DNA of 64,000 nt from Sanguibacter suarezii NBRC 16159 (GTDB lineage: Bacteria; Actinomycetota; Actinomycetes; Actinomycetales; Cellulomonadaceae), in contig NZ_BCRT01000021.1 in the NCBI RefSeq assembly GCF_001552735.1, positions 124,001-188,000 of the forward strand. Reading direction: 5' to 3'. The notes beneath the pieces are model-generated. The model did not search any database, had not been told where the DNA came from, and saw only the letters and a program-made list of their open reading frames with translations. This document shows positions 35,297 to 43,562 of the stretch, piece by piece. The position numbers and the translations under genes are program-made. The first letter of the stretch is position 1; every line of letters starts with the position of its first letter.

Positions 35297-35650
35297 CTAG
35301 ACGCCGTCGCGGGTGGTGCCGGTGTCGCCGGGCGTCCCGTCACCCTCAGGTGCGGTCTTGTCACCGAAGGTGGCCGACGCGGTGGTCTCCACCCCTGCTC
35401 GGTGGTTGACCTTGCGCAGCTTCTTCGTCATGGAGAGCATGAGGAAGATCGCCACGATCACGACTGCGAAGATCGCCAGGAAGCCCTCGAGCCCCGGGGA
35501 GACGTCGGTCACCTCGAGGTCGGGGCGCATGGTCGGGACCCCGGAGGGGTCCTCGGTGCTCGTCGTCTCAGGAGTTGCGGCCTCGGTGAGGTGCAGGGCT
35601 GCTGCCGCACCGGGGTCGGCGAAGACGAGCGTGGTCTCGGAGCCGGTCAT
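35297..35650 (-). CDS. Small single-span membrane protein downstream of mca (Rv1083-like)
   Basis: A 117-residue protein with an acidic, Thr/Pro-rich N-terminal half, the motif DVSPGLEGFLAIFAVVIVAI leading into one membrane span (about 52-72), then a basic stop-transfer (MTKKLRKVNHR) and a polar tail. Position directly after mca and overall design match the small membrane protein Rv1083 of M. tuberculosis. Function unknown. Its ATG overlaps the mca stop and its own stop touches the nitrilase start. Confidence 0.8.
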   Translation of the reverse strand: MTGSETTLVFADPGAAAALHLTEAATPETTSTEDPSGVPTMRPDLEVTDVSPGLEGFLAIFAVVIVAIFLMLSMTKKLRKVNHRAGVETTASATFGDKTAPEGDGTPGDTGTTRDGV

Positions 35651-36537
35651 GCGTGGTGTCCCTCATTCCCTGTGATGCCTGAAAAAAGATCCGTCTCGGG
35701 GACGGACGTGGCCACCCTCGACTCGGCGAGCTCGTACTCCTCGACCGGCCACACCTCGACCTCGAGGTCGCGCGGGATGGCGAAGAAGAAGCCGTCCGGG
35801 TCGATCTGCGTCGCGTGGGCGCGCAGCGCGGCGTCGCGGGCGTCGAAGTAGTCCGCCACGGCGATCCGGGTGGTCACCTCCCGCTCGGGGATCTCCCGGG
35901 CGGCCCGCGACTCGACCCAGTCGCCGAAGGGCGACTCCAGCCCGGCGTCGAGCATCGCCTCGTGCATCCGGCGGATGCGCTGCATGGAGAAGTCGTGGTT
36001 GTAGTAGAGCTTGAGCGGCTCCCACGGCTCGCCGCGATCGCGGTACCGCTCGGCGTCGCCGGCGGTGTTGAAGGCTTCCTTGGCCACCCGGTGGGTCATG
36101 ATGTGGTCCGGGTGGGGGTAGCCCCCGGTCGGGTCGTAGGTGGTCATCACGTGCGGACGGAACTCGCGCACGATCTCCACGAGCGGCGCCGCGGCCTCCT
36201 CCAGCGGAGTCAGCGCGAAGCAGCCCGGCGGCAGCGGCGGGAGGGGGTCGCCCTCAGGGAGACCGGAGTCGACGAAGCCCAGCCACCGGTGCTGCACGCC
36301 CAGCGCCCGCGCGGCCTCGGCCATCTCGACGGTGCGGATCTCTCGCATCTCGTCGAGGTCGGTGACCTCGCGGCCGTAGCTGGGGTTGAGGACGCTGCCC
36401 CGCTCACCGCCGGTGCAGCTGACGACGAGCACCTCCACACCCTCGGCGCTGTAGCGGGCTGTGGTCGCCGCGCCCTTGCTCGACTCGTCGTCCGGGTGCG
36501 CGTGCACGGCCATGAGCCGCAACGGTGAAGTGGTCAC
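35647..36537 (-). CDS. mca: Mycothiol S-conjugate amidase
   Basis: A 296-residue LmbE-like zinc hydrolase. The metal motifs are VHAHPDDES (H14, D17 region) and GYPHPDHIMTHRVA; EPWEPLKLYYNHDFSMQR is typical of Mca rather than MshB. It cleaves mycothiol conjugates into a mercapturic acid and GlcN-Ins, the detoxification branch of mycothiol metabolism in the cytoplasm. GTG at 36537 has AGGAGG upstream. It heads a minus-strand unit with the small membrane protein and nitrilase, and is divergent from the DUF4307 gene, the same order as in M. tuberculosis Rv1081c/Rv1082. Confidence 0.94.
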   Translation of the reverse strand: MTTSPLRLMAVHAHPDDESSKGAATTARYSAEGVEVLVVSCTGGERGSVLNPSYGREVTDLDEMREIRTVEMAEAARALGVQHRWLGFVDSGLPEGDPLPPLPPGCFALTPLEEAAAPLVEIVREFRPHVMTTYDPTGGYPHPDHIMTHRVAKEAFNTAGDAERYRDRGEPWEPLKLYYNHDFSMQRIRRMHEAMLDAGLESPFGDWVESRAAREIPEREVTTRIAVADYFDARDAALRAHATQIDPDGFFFAIPRDLEVEVWPVEEYELAESRVATSVPETDLFSGITGNEGHHA

Positions 36538-36700
36538 CGTGTCCTCCTAGGGATCGTGCTGGGTGCGCCACGACCCCCGCGCACCAGGCGATTTCGGTTG
36601 CGCGGGGATCGTGACAATAATCGACTACAGCCAATGATCCCCCAGAAGACCGTCAGGTCTGCACTCTGGCGGACGAGAACCCGCCGGAAAGGCGCACGCC

Positions 36701-37162
36701 GTGCCCGAGCAGCTCGACCCCAGCCCCGCCCTCACCCCCGACCACGATCCCGCTGTGGACGCTGTGGCCGCTGACGCCCACGCGGGGTCCCGGTACGCAC
36801 CGGCGCCCAACCCGCGCTCGCGCCGACTCAAGATCGCCGGCGCCGTGGCCGGCATCGCCGTCGGCGTCGCCGGCGCCGCCTACCTGTCCTTCGGCAACCC
36901 GGGCAGCTCGGTGCGGGGGCAGGAGGTCTCCTACGCGGTGAAGAGCTCGGAGGTGGTCGAGATGACCTTCAACGTCGCCAAGCCCAAGGACGCCACGGTG
37001 GTGTGCACGCTCAACGCGCTCAACACCAACTACGCCCAGGTGGGGACCAAGACGGTGACCATCGGCCCCTCCGACGTGGGAGAAGCCCGGTTCACCGTCG
37101 ACATCGCCACGACCGAGCTCGCCGTGACCGCGGTGATCGAGTCCTGCGAGCTCAGCGACTGA
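36701..37162 (+). CDS. DUF4307 membrane-anchored protein
   Basis: A 153-residue protein: a polar N terminus ending in a basic patch (PNPRSRRLK), one membrane span (about 44-64), then an extracytoplasmic beta-rich domain with QEVSYAVKSSEVVEMTFNVA and two cysteines (CTLNAL and ESCELSD) that may form a disulfide. This is the DUF4307 pattern, whose homologue in M. tuberculosis (Rv1081c) sits between greA and mca as here. Function unknown. GTG at 36701 with GGAAAGG upstream. Confidence 0.86.
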   Translation: MPEQLDPSPALTPDHDPAVDAVAADAHAGSRYAPAPNPRSRRLKIAGAVAGIAVGVAGAAYLSFGNPGSSVRGQEVSYAVKSSEVVEMTFNVAKPKDATVVCTLNALNTNYAQVGTKTVTIGPSDVGEARFTVDIATTELAVTAVIESCELSD

Positions 37163-37433
37163 CCTGTTCGCCGAGGTCTGGCCGTTGCGACGAGGCAATT
37201 GCTACACTGCTCTATTCAGACGCTGACCCGGTGAGCGATCTGGCGATTCTTCATCGCCTGGTCACGGCACATGCACTGAAGCCGGGGGCAGTGCCGCAGC
37301 GTACCCAGTACGCCATCGGCCCACTCCTGCTGACGTCTACTGCAGCACAGGGGCCCGCGCGAGAAGACCACACCCGATGCACTACGGACACATTCAGCGT
37401 GTCTTAGGTTCTTAAGCAAGGAAGGAGCGACCT
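37163..37433 (+). other. Region upstream of greA; no convincing gene
   Basis: These 271 bases contain an extended -10-like TTGCTACACT (37199-37208) but no good -35. If used, it would give greA a leader of about 220 bases. A small open frame (GTG 37231 to TAG about 37407) lacks a Shine-Dalgarno and resembles nothing known, so I do not call it. AAGGAAGGAG just before the greA GTG is a strong ribosome site. Confidence 0.4.
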
Positions 37434-37916
37434 GTGACCGAGACGAACGTCACCTGGCTGACGCAGGAGGCACACGACCGACTCCAGGCCGAGCTCGCGC
37501 ACCTCAGCGGAGAGGGCCGGGACGAGATCATCGACCGTATCGCGAGGGCTCGCGACGAGGGCGACCTCAAGGAGAACGGTGGCTACCACGCCGCGCGCGA
37601 GGAGCAGGCCAAGAACGAGGCCCGCATCAAGGAGCTCACCGCGAAGCTGCGCACGGTCCGGATCGGCTCTCCCGAGGACGACGGTGTCGTCGAGCCGGGC
37701 ATGGTCGTGACGGCGCTCGTGGGCGGTGACGAGATGGTGTTCCTGCTCGGTTCGCGCGAGATCGCGGACACGGCGGACATCGACGTCTACTCCGAGCGTT
37801 CCCCGCTCGGTGCCGCGATCCACGGCAAGAAGGTCGGCGAGAAGGCCAGCTACACGGCGCCGAACGGCAAGCAGATCGACGTCGAGGTCATCAACGCCAA
37901 GCCCTACGAGGGCTGA
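37434..37916 (+). CDS. greA: Transcription elongation factor GreA
   Basis: A 160-residue GreA. The N-terminal coiled-coil (about 8-78) ends with the acidic tip motif ARARDEGDLKENGGYHAARE, which stimulates RNA cleavage by backtracked polymerase, followed by a C-terminal FKBP-like domain (SPLGAAIHGKKVGEKASY). Full family length. GTG start at 37434 is set by AAGGAGC. It is followed by an 18-bp terminator. Position next to DUF4307 and mca is conserved across actinobacteria. Confidence 0.96.
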   Translation: MTETNVTWLTQEAHDRLQAELAHLSGEGRDEIIDRIARARDEGDLKENGGYHAAREEQAKNEARIKELTAKLRTVRIGSPEDDGVVEPGMVVTALVGGDEMVFLLGSREIADTADIDVYSERSPLGAAIHGKKVGEKASYTAPNGKQIDVEVINAKPYEG

Positions 37917-37938
37917 CCTCCAGCAGCACTGCACGACC

Positions 37939-37980
37939 ACGGCGGGGCCGCACCGGGACGATCCGGTGCGGCCCCGCCGT
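37939..37980 (+). terminator. Terminator after greA
   Basis: A perfect 18-bp stem (arms 37939-37956 and 37963-37980, core GGCGGGGCCGCACCGG) with a 6-base loop, 22 bases after the greA stop. Confidence 0.88.
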
Positions 37981-37981
37981 C

Positions 37982-38037
37982 GTGCATCCGCCGTCGTGGA
38001 CCCGGCGCCGTGCATCCGCCGTCGTGGACCCGGCGCC
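37982..38037. repeat. 28-bp perfect tandem duplication
   Basis: The unit beginning GTGCATCCGCCGTCG is present twice without a gap (37982-38009 and 38010-38037), between the greA terminator and the end of ilvA. Identical copies suggest a recent slippage event; no function is evident. Confidence 0.9.
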
Positions 38038-38051
38038 GCCGGGGCGCCGCG

Positions 38052-39293
38052 CTACTCGCTGAGGCTGTACCCCTCGGCACGCAGGTGGTCGAGGAGGGCG
38101 GCGCAGTGCTCGGGGCCCTTCGTCTCGACCTGCATGGTCACCTCGACCTCGTCGATCGCCAGGTCCACCCCGGTGCGCACGTGATCGACATGCATGACGT
38201 TGCCACCCGAGGAGGCGAGGTCCTGCAGCAGACCCGCCAGGGCCCCAGGCCGGTCGATGAGGCGCACCCGCAGCTGCAGGTAGCGCCCGGCGGAGGCCAG
38301 GCCGTGGCGCACCACCCGCAGCAGCACCAGCGGGTCGATGTTGCCGCCGGAGAGCACCGCGACCACGGGGCCCTCGTACTCCCCCGGGTAGGCCATGAGC
38401 GCCGCGACCCCGGCCACCCCGGCCGGCTCGACGACGAGCTTGGCCCGCTCGGCGATGAACAGCAGCGCCCGGGAGATGTCTTCCTCGGAGACGGTGCGGA
38501 TCTGCGCGCCACCGTCGCGGATGATCTCGAAGGGCACGTGCCCCGGCGTGCTCACCGCGATGCCGTCGGCCATCGTGGAGGCGGTGGTCGCCCGGGTGGG
38601 CACCCCCGCGGCGAGCGACCCGAGGTACCCGCCCGCCCGGGCGGACTGCACCCCGACGACCGTGACGTGCGGGGCGATCTCGGCGAAGGCCGCCACGATC
38701 CCGGCGGCGAGCCCACCACCGCCGACCGGCACCACGACGGTGCGCACGTCGGGCACCTGCTCAAGGATCTCCAGGGCGATGGTCCCCTGACCGGCCACGA
38801 CGTCCTCGTGGTCGTAGGGGTGGATGAGCACGGCACCGCTGCGCACGGACTCCTCGTGGGCGGCGGCGAGCGCGTCGTCGACCGAGGTGCCCACCAGGCG
38901 CACCTCCGCGCCGTACTCGCGGGTCGCCGCGATCTTGGGCAGGGCCGCGTCGGTGGGCATGTACACGACCGCCCGGATACCGAGCAGGCGAGCCCCCAGG
39001 GCCACGCCCTGGGCGTGGTTGCCGGCGCTGGCCGCGACCACCCCGCGGGCCTTCTCCTCCTCGGTCAGCCGCGCCATCCGCACGTACGCGCCGCGCAGCT
39101 TGAACGACCCGGAGCGCTGGAGGTTCTCGCACTTGAGGAACACCGGTGCGCCGACCACGGAGGCCAGCGCGCTGGAACGCTCGACCGGGGTCACCGTGAC
39201 CACACCCTCGAGCATGGTCGCGGCCTCACGGATGTCGTCGATCCCTACGCGCAGGTGCGAGCGACGGACAGCGACCTGTGGGTCGTGGGTCAT
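38052..39293 (-). CDS. ilvA: Threonine ammonia-lyase with ACT domain
   Basis: A 413-residue PLP enzyme that deaminates threonine to 2-oxobutyrate. The Schiff-base lysine is K65 in SGSFKLRGAYVRM, SAGNHAQGVA binds the substrate carboxylate and VPVGGGGLAAG the PLP phosphate. The last about 75 residues (LRVRLIDRPGALAGLLQDLA) form one ACT domain, a site of allosteric control. Length fits the short, TdcB/actinobacterial IlvA class rather than the two-ACT biosynthetic enzyme of enterics. Its ATG overlaps the stop of the upstream AI-2E-type permease (ATGA). Confidence 0.93.
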   Translation of the reverse strand: MTHDPQVAVRRSHLRVGIDDIREAATMLEGVVTVTPVERSSALASVVGAPVFLKCENLQRSGSFKLRGAYVRMARLTEEEKARGVVAASAGNHAQGVALGARLLGIRAVVYMPTDAALPKIAATREYGAEVRLVGTSVDDALAAAHEESVRSGAVLIHPYDHEDVVAGQGTIALEILEQVPDVRTVVVPVGGGGLAAGIVAAFAEIAPHVTVVGVQSARAGGYLGSLAAGVPTRATTASTMADGIAVSTPGHVPFEIIRDGGAQIRTVSEEDISRALLFIAERAKLVVEPAGVAGVAALMAYPGEYEGPVVAVLSGGNIDPLVLLRVVRHGLASAGRYLQLRVRLIDRPGALAGLLQDLASSGGNVMHVDHVRTGVDLAIDEVEVTMQVETKGPEHCAALLDHLRAEGYSLSE

Positions 39294-40717
39294 GAGTTTC
39301 CCTTGGGCGTGCGCGGGAGCTTGGACAGGAACTTGTCGAGGGCGGTGATGCCCGTCCCGCCCTGGTCGGTGGGGCCGTCGCCGACGAGGCGCTCGGCGCT
39401 GGTGATCATCACCGCACGCCTCCCGGCGGGCCGGATGTTCACATGGTCCTCGAAGCCGAGCTCGGGGAACTTGTCATGACCGTGGAAGTAGAGCACCACG
39501 GTGTTGAGGACCGCTGCGATCGGCACCGCGAAGAGCGCCCCGACGATCCCGGCGACGAGCGTGCCGCCGGTGACCACGAGCAGCACGGCGACCGGGTGCA
39601 GGGAGACGGCGTGACCCATCAGCCAGGGCTGGAGGACGTTGGACTCGATCTGCTGCACCAGCAGGACGATGCCGAGCATGATGAGCCCGGCCACCCAGCC
39701 CTTGGCGACCAGCGCCACGAGGACCGCGATGGCGCCGGTGACGATCGCGCCGACGAAGGGCACGAAGGACCCGATGAAGACGAGCACACCGAGCGGCACA
39801 GCCAGCGGGATCCCCAGGATCGCCGCACCGACGCCGATGCCGACCGCGTCGATGAAGGCCACCAGGATCTGCGTGCGGGCGTAGGAGGCCAGCGTGACCA
39901 GACCGCGCCGGCCCGCCTGGTGGGTGCGCTCACGCGTGTGGCGGGGCAGCAGCCCGACGACCCAGCTCCAGATCCGGCGCCCGTCGATGAGGAAGAACAA
40001 CGTGCAGAACAAGGCGATGACCGCGCCGGCGAGGACCTGGCCGACGGTCGTGGTCACCGACAGCGCGCCGGAGACCAGCGTCCCGCTGTTCTTCTCGATC
40101 GCCTCGACGACGTCGTCGATGTAGGCGTCGATGGAGACGGCCTCCAGCCCGAACGGCCCGCTGGCGAGCCAGTCGAGCCCCTGCTGGATCCCTTCGGCAG
40201 CCTTGTCCCAGAGGTCGGCGAAGCCGTTGATGATCTGGTTGCCGGCGAGGACGATGAGCCCGATGATCACCGCGACCAGTCCGACCACCGAGGTGGTCGC
40301 GGCCAGCGCGACCGGGAAGCGCAGACGCACCCGCAGGAAGGCGGCGAGCGGCTGCAGCAGGACCGTGAGCAACAGCGCGATCGCGACCGGGATGACGATG
40401 ACCTTGAAGATGCTGATGAGCCAGAACACCAGGGCGAGGCCGGCGGCGATGGTCAGGAAGCGCCAGGACCAGGCAGCTGCGGACCGGACGCTGGGGGCCA
40501 CCGCGTCGGCGCCGACGCGGTGCTTGGCTCCGGTCGCCGCCCCGAGGGTCTGTGAGGTCACCCGGGCGGTCGTGCCGTTGTGGACCACGCCGTCAGCGGT
40601 GGTGGTCGAGGTGGTGCTGGAGGTGCTGGTGTCAGAGGCCGGCGTGGGGTCGGCGGCCGCGCCCTGCGGCGCGGCGTCGTCCTGCGGATCGGTGGTGCCT
40701 TGTGGATCGACGCCCAT
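39290..40717 (-). CDS. AI-2E family transporter (PerM-like)
   Basis: A 475-residue membrane protein. The first about 95 residues are polar and Thr/Ser/Gln-rich low complexity (with STSSTTSTTT), then come about eight spans: two pairs around 100-165, a periplasmic loop, and the C-terminal group with FIGSFVPFVGAIVTGAIAVL and the conserved HPVAVLLVVTGG loop. Family members include the TqsA autoinducer exporter, Na+/H+ antiporters and permeases of unknown cargo. Coupled to ilvA by a 4-base overlap, which raises the possibility of amino-acid-related export. The start at 40717 is chosen by conservation; a longer frame reaches 40861. Confidence 0.87.
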   Translation of the reverse strand: MGVDPQGTTDPQDDAAPQGAAADPTPASDTSTSSTTSTTTADGVVHNGTTARVTSQTLGAATGAKHRVGADAVAPSVRSAAAWSWRFLTIAAGLALVFWLISIFKVIVIPVAIALLLTVLLQPLAAFLRVRLRFPVALAATTSVVGLVAVIIGLIVLAGNQIINGFADLWDKAAEGIQQGLDWLASGPFGLEAVSIDAYIDDVVEAIEKNSGTLVSGALSVTTTVGQVLAGAVIALFCTLFFLIDGRRIWSWVVGLLPRHTRERTHQAGRRGLVTLASYARTQILVAFIDAVGIGVGAAILGIPLAVPLGVLVFIGSFVPFVGAIVTGAIAVLVALVAKGWVAGLIMLGIVLLVQQIESNVLQPWLMGHAVSLHPVAVLLVVTGGTLVAGIVGALFAVPIAAVLNTVVLYFHGHDKFPELGFEDHVNIRPAGRRAVMITSAERLVGDGPTDQGGTGITALDKFLSKLPRTPKGNS

Positions 40718-40865
40718 CGGGTGCGCTGCCCTTCGTCGGAGTGTCTTCTCGTCAGGACGGTGGCCTGAGTCCTGGTGCGCCGTGCTGACATGCACGAGCG
40801 CACCTGCAAGGCTACGACTCCTCGAGCCAGGGAACAGCCAGAACACTCCTGGTGTTCGCACTCAT

Positions 40866-40879
40866 GGGGAGAACTCCCC
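40866..40879. promoter_or_regulatory. Palindrome upstream of msrA
   Basis: GGGGAGAACTCCCC is a 14-base inverted repeat (6-bp arms, 2-base centre), 26 bases before the msrA start. Either an operator or a small RNA hairpin in the leader. Confidence 0.4.
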
Positions 40880-40905
40880 CAAAGATTCACTACTGCGGAG
40901 GTCTC

Positions 40906-41577
40906 ATGTTCGGCTCGCTGTTCGGTTCGTCCCTCAAGACGACCATGGTCACCCCCGACCGGGCCCTCCCCGGGCGGTCTGCGCCGTCGTACACCGTGCC
41001 CACCACGCACGCCGTCCTCGGGACGCCGCTGGCGGGCCCGTGGCCGGAGGGCACGCGTGTCATCTACCTCGCCCTGGGCTGCTTCTGGGGCGCCGAGAAG
41101 GAGTTCTGGCAGCTGCCCGGGGTCGTGACCACCGCCGCCGGCTACCAGGGCGGCTTCACGCCGTACCCGACGTACGAAGAGGTGTGCACCGCGATGACCG
41201 GGCACACCGAGGCCATCATGGTGGCCTACGACCCCGCGGTGATCTCCGACGCGGAGATCCTGCGCCACTTCTGGGAGTCCCACGACCCCACCCAGGGCTT
41301 CCGCCAGGGCAACGACGTGGGCACCCAGTACCGCTCGGCGATCTACTGGACGACGCCGGAGCAGGAGACCCTCGCCCGGCGCACCGCCGAGACCTTCGGC
41401 GCGAGCCTCGCCGAGCGCGGATTCGGTCAGGTCACCACGGACCTGCGCCCGGCGCAGGAGGCCGGTCCCTTCTACTACGCCGAGGGCTACCACCAGCAGT
41501 ACCTGGCGAAGAACCCCAACGGCTACTGCCCGGTGCACTCCACCGGCGTGGCCTGCGCGGTGCCAGAGGGCGTCTGA
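40906..41577 (+). CDS. msrA: Peptide methionine (S)-S-oxide reductase
   Basis: A 223-residue MsrA. The catalytic cysteine is C59 in [40 protein letters not shown] and the C-terminal [12 protein letters not shown], with recycling cysteines, complete the family pattern. It repairs oxidised methionine in the cytoplasm using thioredoxin-type reductants. GGAGGT precedes the ATG at 40906; an in-frame upstream ATG would add a non-conserved 18 residues. The stop codon lies in a four-copy 10-bp tandem repeat. Confidence 0.94.
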   Translation: MFGSLFGSSLKTTMVTPDRALPGRSAPSYTVPTTHAVLGTPLAGPWPEGTRVIYLALGCFWGAEKEFWQLPGVVTTAAGYQGGFTPYPTYEEVCTAMTGHTEAIMVAYDPAVISDAEILRHFWESHDPTQGFRQGNDVGTQYRSAIYWTTPEQETLARRTAETFGASLAERGFGQVTTDLRPAQEAGPFYYAEGYHQQYLAKNPNGYCPVHSTGVACAVPEGV

Positions 41578-41605
41578 GGGCGTCTGAGGGCGTCTGAGGG
41601 CGTCT
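41566..41605. repeat. 10-bp tandem repeat (4 copies) spanning the msrA stop
   Basis: GAGGGCGTCT repeats four times without interruption, the first copy holding the end of msrA. Unit length is not a multiple of three, so gain or loss of a unit would shift any frame reading through, though the first TGA remains. Confidence 0.9.
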
Positions 41606-41689
41606 GAGCCTGCGGTCCGCCGGTCTGCGTGACCGGCGGGCCCACCCGCGCCCGGCTCCGCTGGACGCGACGGCCCGAGGGCTTGGGCC

Positions 41690-41695
41690 TAGCCT
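41690..41695 (+). promoter_or_regulatory. -10 box for leaderless VOC gene
   Basis: TAGCCT ends 6 bases before the ATG at 41702, with no Shine-Dalgarno between; transcription should start at the A of the start codon. Confidence 0.55.
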
Positions 41696-41701
41696 CGAAG
41701 A

Positions 41702-42142
41702 ATGACCACTCACCCGACGATCTTCGTCACCCTTCCCGTCGCAGAGATCACCGCCTCGCGGACGTTCTGGTCGACGCTGGGCTACTCCTTCAACGAGCAG
41801 CTGAGCGACGACACAGCGCTGTGCGTGGCGTTCAGCGACTCGATCTTCGCGATGATGCTCCGCCGGGACCGTTTCGAGACCTTCACCGACAAGCCCGTGG
41901 CCGACGCCTCGAGCACGACGCAGATGCTCATCGGGCTCACGACTCCCACCCGTGCCGACGTCGACACTCTCGTGGACGCCGCGGTCGCCGCCGGGGGGAC
42001 CGAGCTGCACCTGCCCGAGGTGTCCATGGAGGTGCGGGCCTTCAGCGACCTCGACGGTCATGGGTGGGAGATCATGTGGACGGACCCCCGGACGGCCGAG
42101 CCCGCCGCCGAGACGGGTGAACCGGGCTCCGAGCCTGCCTAG
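41702..42142 (+). CDS. VOC-family protein (glyoxalase-like, lactoylglutathione-lyase-related)
   Basis: A 146-residue VOC protein starting TIFVTLPVAEITASRTFWST with a second half closing in FSDLDGHGWEIMWTDP, the pattern of the extradiol-like subfamily often annotated as glyoxalase. The last 15 residues are an acidic, Pro/Ala-rich tail. Substrate unknown. The TAG stop shares the four bases CTAG with the stop of the convergent LysR-like gene. Confidence 0.88.
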   Translation: MTTHPTIFVTLPVAEITASRTFWSTLGYSFNEQLSDDTALCVAFSDSIFAMMLRRDRFETFTDKPVADASSTTQMLIGLTTPTRADVDTLVDAAVAAGGTELHLPEVSMEVRAFSDLDGHGWEIMWTDPRTAEPAAETGEPGSEPA

Positions 42143-43026
42143 CGGTTGCCGCGCTTGCCCAGGCGCTTGCCGGTGAGCTTGCCGCCGCGGGCGGCGGCCT
42201 TGCGAGCCCCGGCGGCCTTGCGGTCCGCTGCCTGACGGGCCGCCGCGGCCTTCTCCTGGGCCTTGGTCCGCACCTTGGGCGCGGACGTCTTCGCGCTGGT
42301 CTCCTCGGCCTGCTTGGCGGCGGCGACGCGGCCCCGTGAGCTGTTCGCGGTGCGGCCGCGAACGATCCCGATGAACTCCTCGACGAGGTCGGTCATGTTC
42401 TCCTCGACCCAGACGAAGCCGATCCGGGAGGACGGGGCGCCGGTCACCGGGCGGTAGGTGAGGTCCTTGCGGTGGTGCAGCCGGGCCACCGACTGGGGCA
42501 CCACGACGACGCCGATGCCCGCGGCCACGAGCTCGATCGCCCCCGCCGTGGTCTCCGGGCGCTCGAGGGCCGGCTTCCCGGGAGTGGTGTCCCACTCCAG
42601 CAGGTCGTCCTGCGGGTGCAGGAACACCTCGTCCGCGAGGTCGAGCACGCTCACCTCGTCGAAGGCGGCGATCGCGTGGTCGACGGGGACCACGACGACG
42701 GGGATCTCGGTGTACAGCGGGATGACGCTCAGGCCGTCCTGCTCGAGCGGCAGGCGGAGCAGACCGGCGTCCACCTCGCCTGAGCGCAGCGTCGCGCCGC
42801 GGTCGGTGACGTCGACGGGGACGAGCGTGAGCGGCACGTCGGGCAGCCGGTCGCGCCAGACGCCGACCCACTTCGCCGGAGTCACCCCGGGTGCGAAGGC
42901 GAGCCGGAACACCGGCCCGGCGGGCGCGTCCGGGCCTGTCTGCTCGTCCTGGGACGCCTCGTCGGGCTGCTGGGGGGCTGCGGGGGAGGTGGCGTCCTGC
43001 GGGTCGTCCTGAGGGTCGTTGTGCAC
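42139..43026 (-). CDS. LysR-type substrate-binding domain without HTH, with basic H1-like tail
   Basis: A 295-residue protein. After a polar Asp/Gln/Pro N terminus, residues about 38-215 form a LysR effector-binding domain (FRLAFAPGVTPAKWVGVWRD, EVDAGLLRLPLEQDGL, AAGIGVVVVPQSVARL). The usual N-terminal helix-turn-helix is missing. Instead the last about 80 residues are Lys/Ala/Arg-rich (AAAARQAADRKAAGARKAAA), like histone-H1-type or AT-hook-like DNA-compacting tails. So it may bind DNA through the tail. It is divergent from the DUF5997 gene with 40 bases between starts, and both look leaderless. GTG start at 43026. Confidence 0.85.
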   Translation of the reverse strand: MHNDPQDDPQDATSPAAPQQPDEASQDEQTGPDAPAGPVFRLAFAPGVTPAKWVGVWRDRLPDVPLTLVPVDVTDRGATLRSGEVDAGLLRLPLEQDGLSVIPLYTEIPVVVVPVDHAIAAFDEVSVLDLADEVFLHPQDDLLEWDTTPGKPALERPETTAGAIELVAAGIGVVVVPQSVARLHHRKDLTYRPVTGAPSSRIGFVWVEENMTDLVEEFIGIVRGRTANSSRGRVAAAKQAEETSAKTSAPKVRTKAQEKAAAARQAADRKAAGARKAAARGGKLTGKRLGKRGNR

Positions 43027-43032
43027 ACAGTC

Positions 43033-43060
43033 AGGCTACCCGCCGAAAGGTCGATACCCT
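43033..43060. promoter_or_regulatory. Back-to-back leaderless promoters (LysR-like / DUF5997)
   Basis: On the minus strand TAGCCT (43033-43038) ends 6 bases before GTG 43026; on the plus strand TACCCT (43055-43060) ends 6 bases before ATG 43067. Two start points only 40 bases apart mean the polymerases compete for the same DNA. Confidence 0.6.
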
Positions 43061-43066
43061 TAGACC

Positions 43067-43486
43067 ATGACGTCCCAGAAGACCCCCCAGACCATGAAGC
43101 CCGCGACCGCGGCCAAGAAGCTGGGCGTGTATCTGCCTGCGACACCCCAGGAGTTCCAGGAGAGCGTGATCTCCCGCGACGAGCTGAACGCCTTGCAGAG
43201 CAACCCGCCCGAGTGGCTCGTCGAGCTCCGCAAGAACGGACCGCACCCGCGTCCCATCGTCGCCGCCCGTCTGGGCGTCTCCATCGCGGGCCTGGCCCGC
43301 GGCGGTGTGACCGAGGCGCTGACCACCGACGAGATCAACGAGCTGCGCGAGGAGGAGCCGGACTGGCTCGTCCGCGAGCGCAAGATCCAGCTCGAGGTCC
43401 TCGCCGAGGAGGAGCGCGTCCGCGAGCGCGACGCCAAGCTCGCTGCCAAGGCCGAGCGCCGCGCCGGCACCTCCGGTCGCTCCTGA
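43067..43486 (+). CDS. DUF5997 protein
   Basis: A 139-residue soluble protein of the actinobacterial DUF5997 family: the N terminus TAAKKLGVYLPATPQEFQES, the middle FNP-type turn (SNPPEWLVELRKNGPHPR), a helix-turn-helix-like stretch (AARLGVSIAGLARGGV) and a charged C-terminal helix (EEERVRERDAKLAAKAERR). The middle may bind DNA; that is only a resemblance. Found divergent from the HTH-less LysR-like protein. Function unknown. Confidence 0.85.
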   Translation: MTSQKTPQTMKPATAAKKLGVYLPATPQEFQESVISRDELNALQSNPPEWLVELRKNGPHPRPIVAARLGVSIAGLARGGVTEALTTDEINELREEEPDWLVRERKIQLEVLAEEERVRERDAKLAAKAERRAGTSGRS

Positions 43487-43517
43487 CCGCACACGCACGA
43501 CGCACGTCCCGCACGAC

Positions 43518-43554
43518 CGAACGGCCGGCTCCCCTGAAGGGTGCCGGCCGTTCG
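43518..43554. terminator. Bidirectional terminator (DUF5997 / SelT-like)
   Basis: A 12-bp perfect stem CGAACGGCCGGC with GCCGGCCGTTCG and a 13-base loop containing its own small CCC/GGG pairing; it lies between two converging genes. Confidence 0.85.
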
Positions 43555-43562
43555 TGCGTCCG

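Noticed and set aside
37231-37407. Small open frame in the greA leader
   Set aside because: GTG start without ribosome site, no resemblance to a known leader peptide, and no run of regulatory codons.
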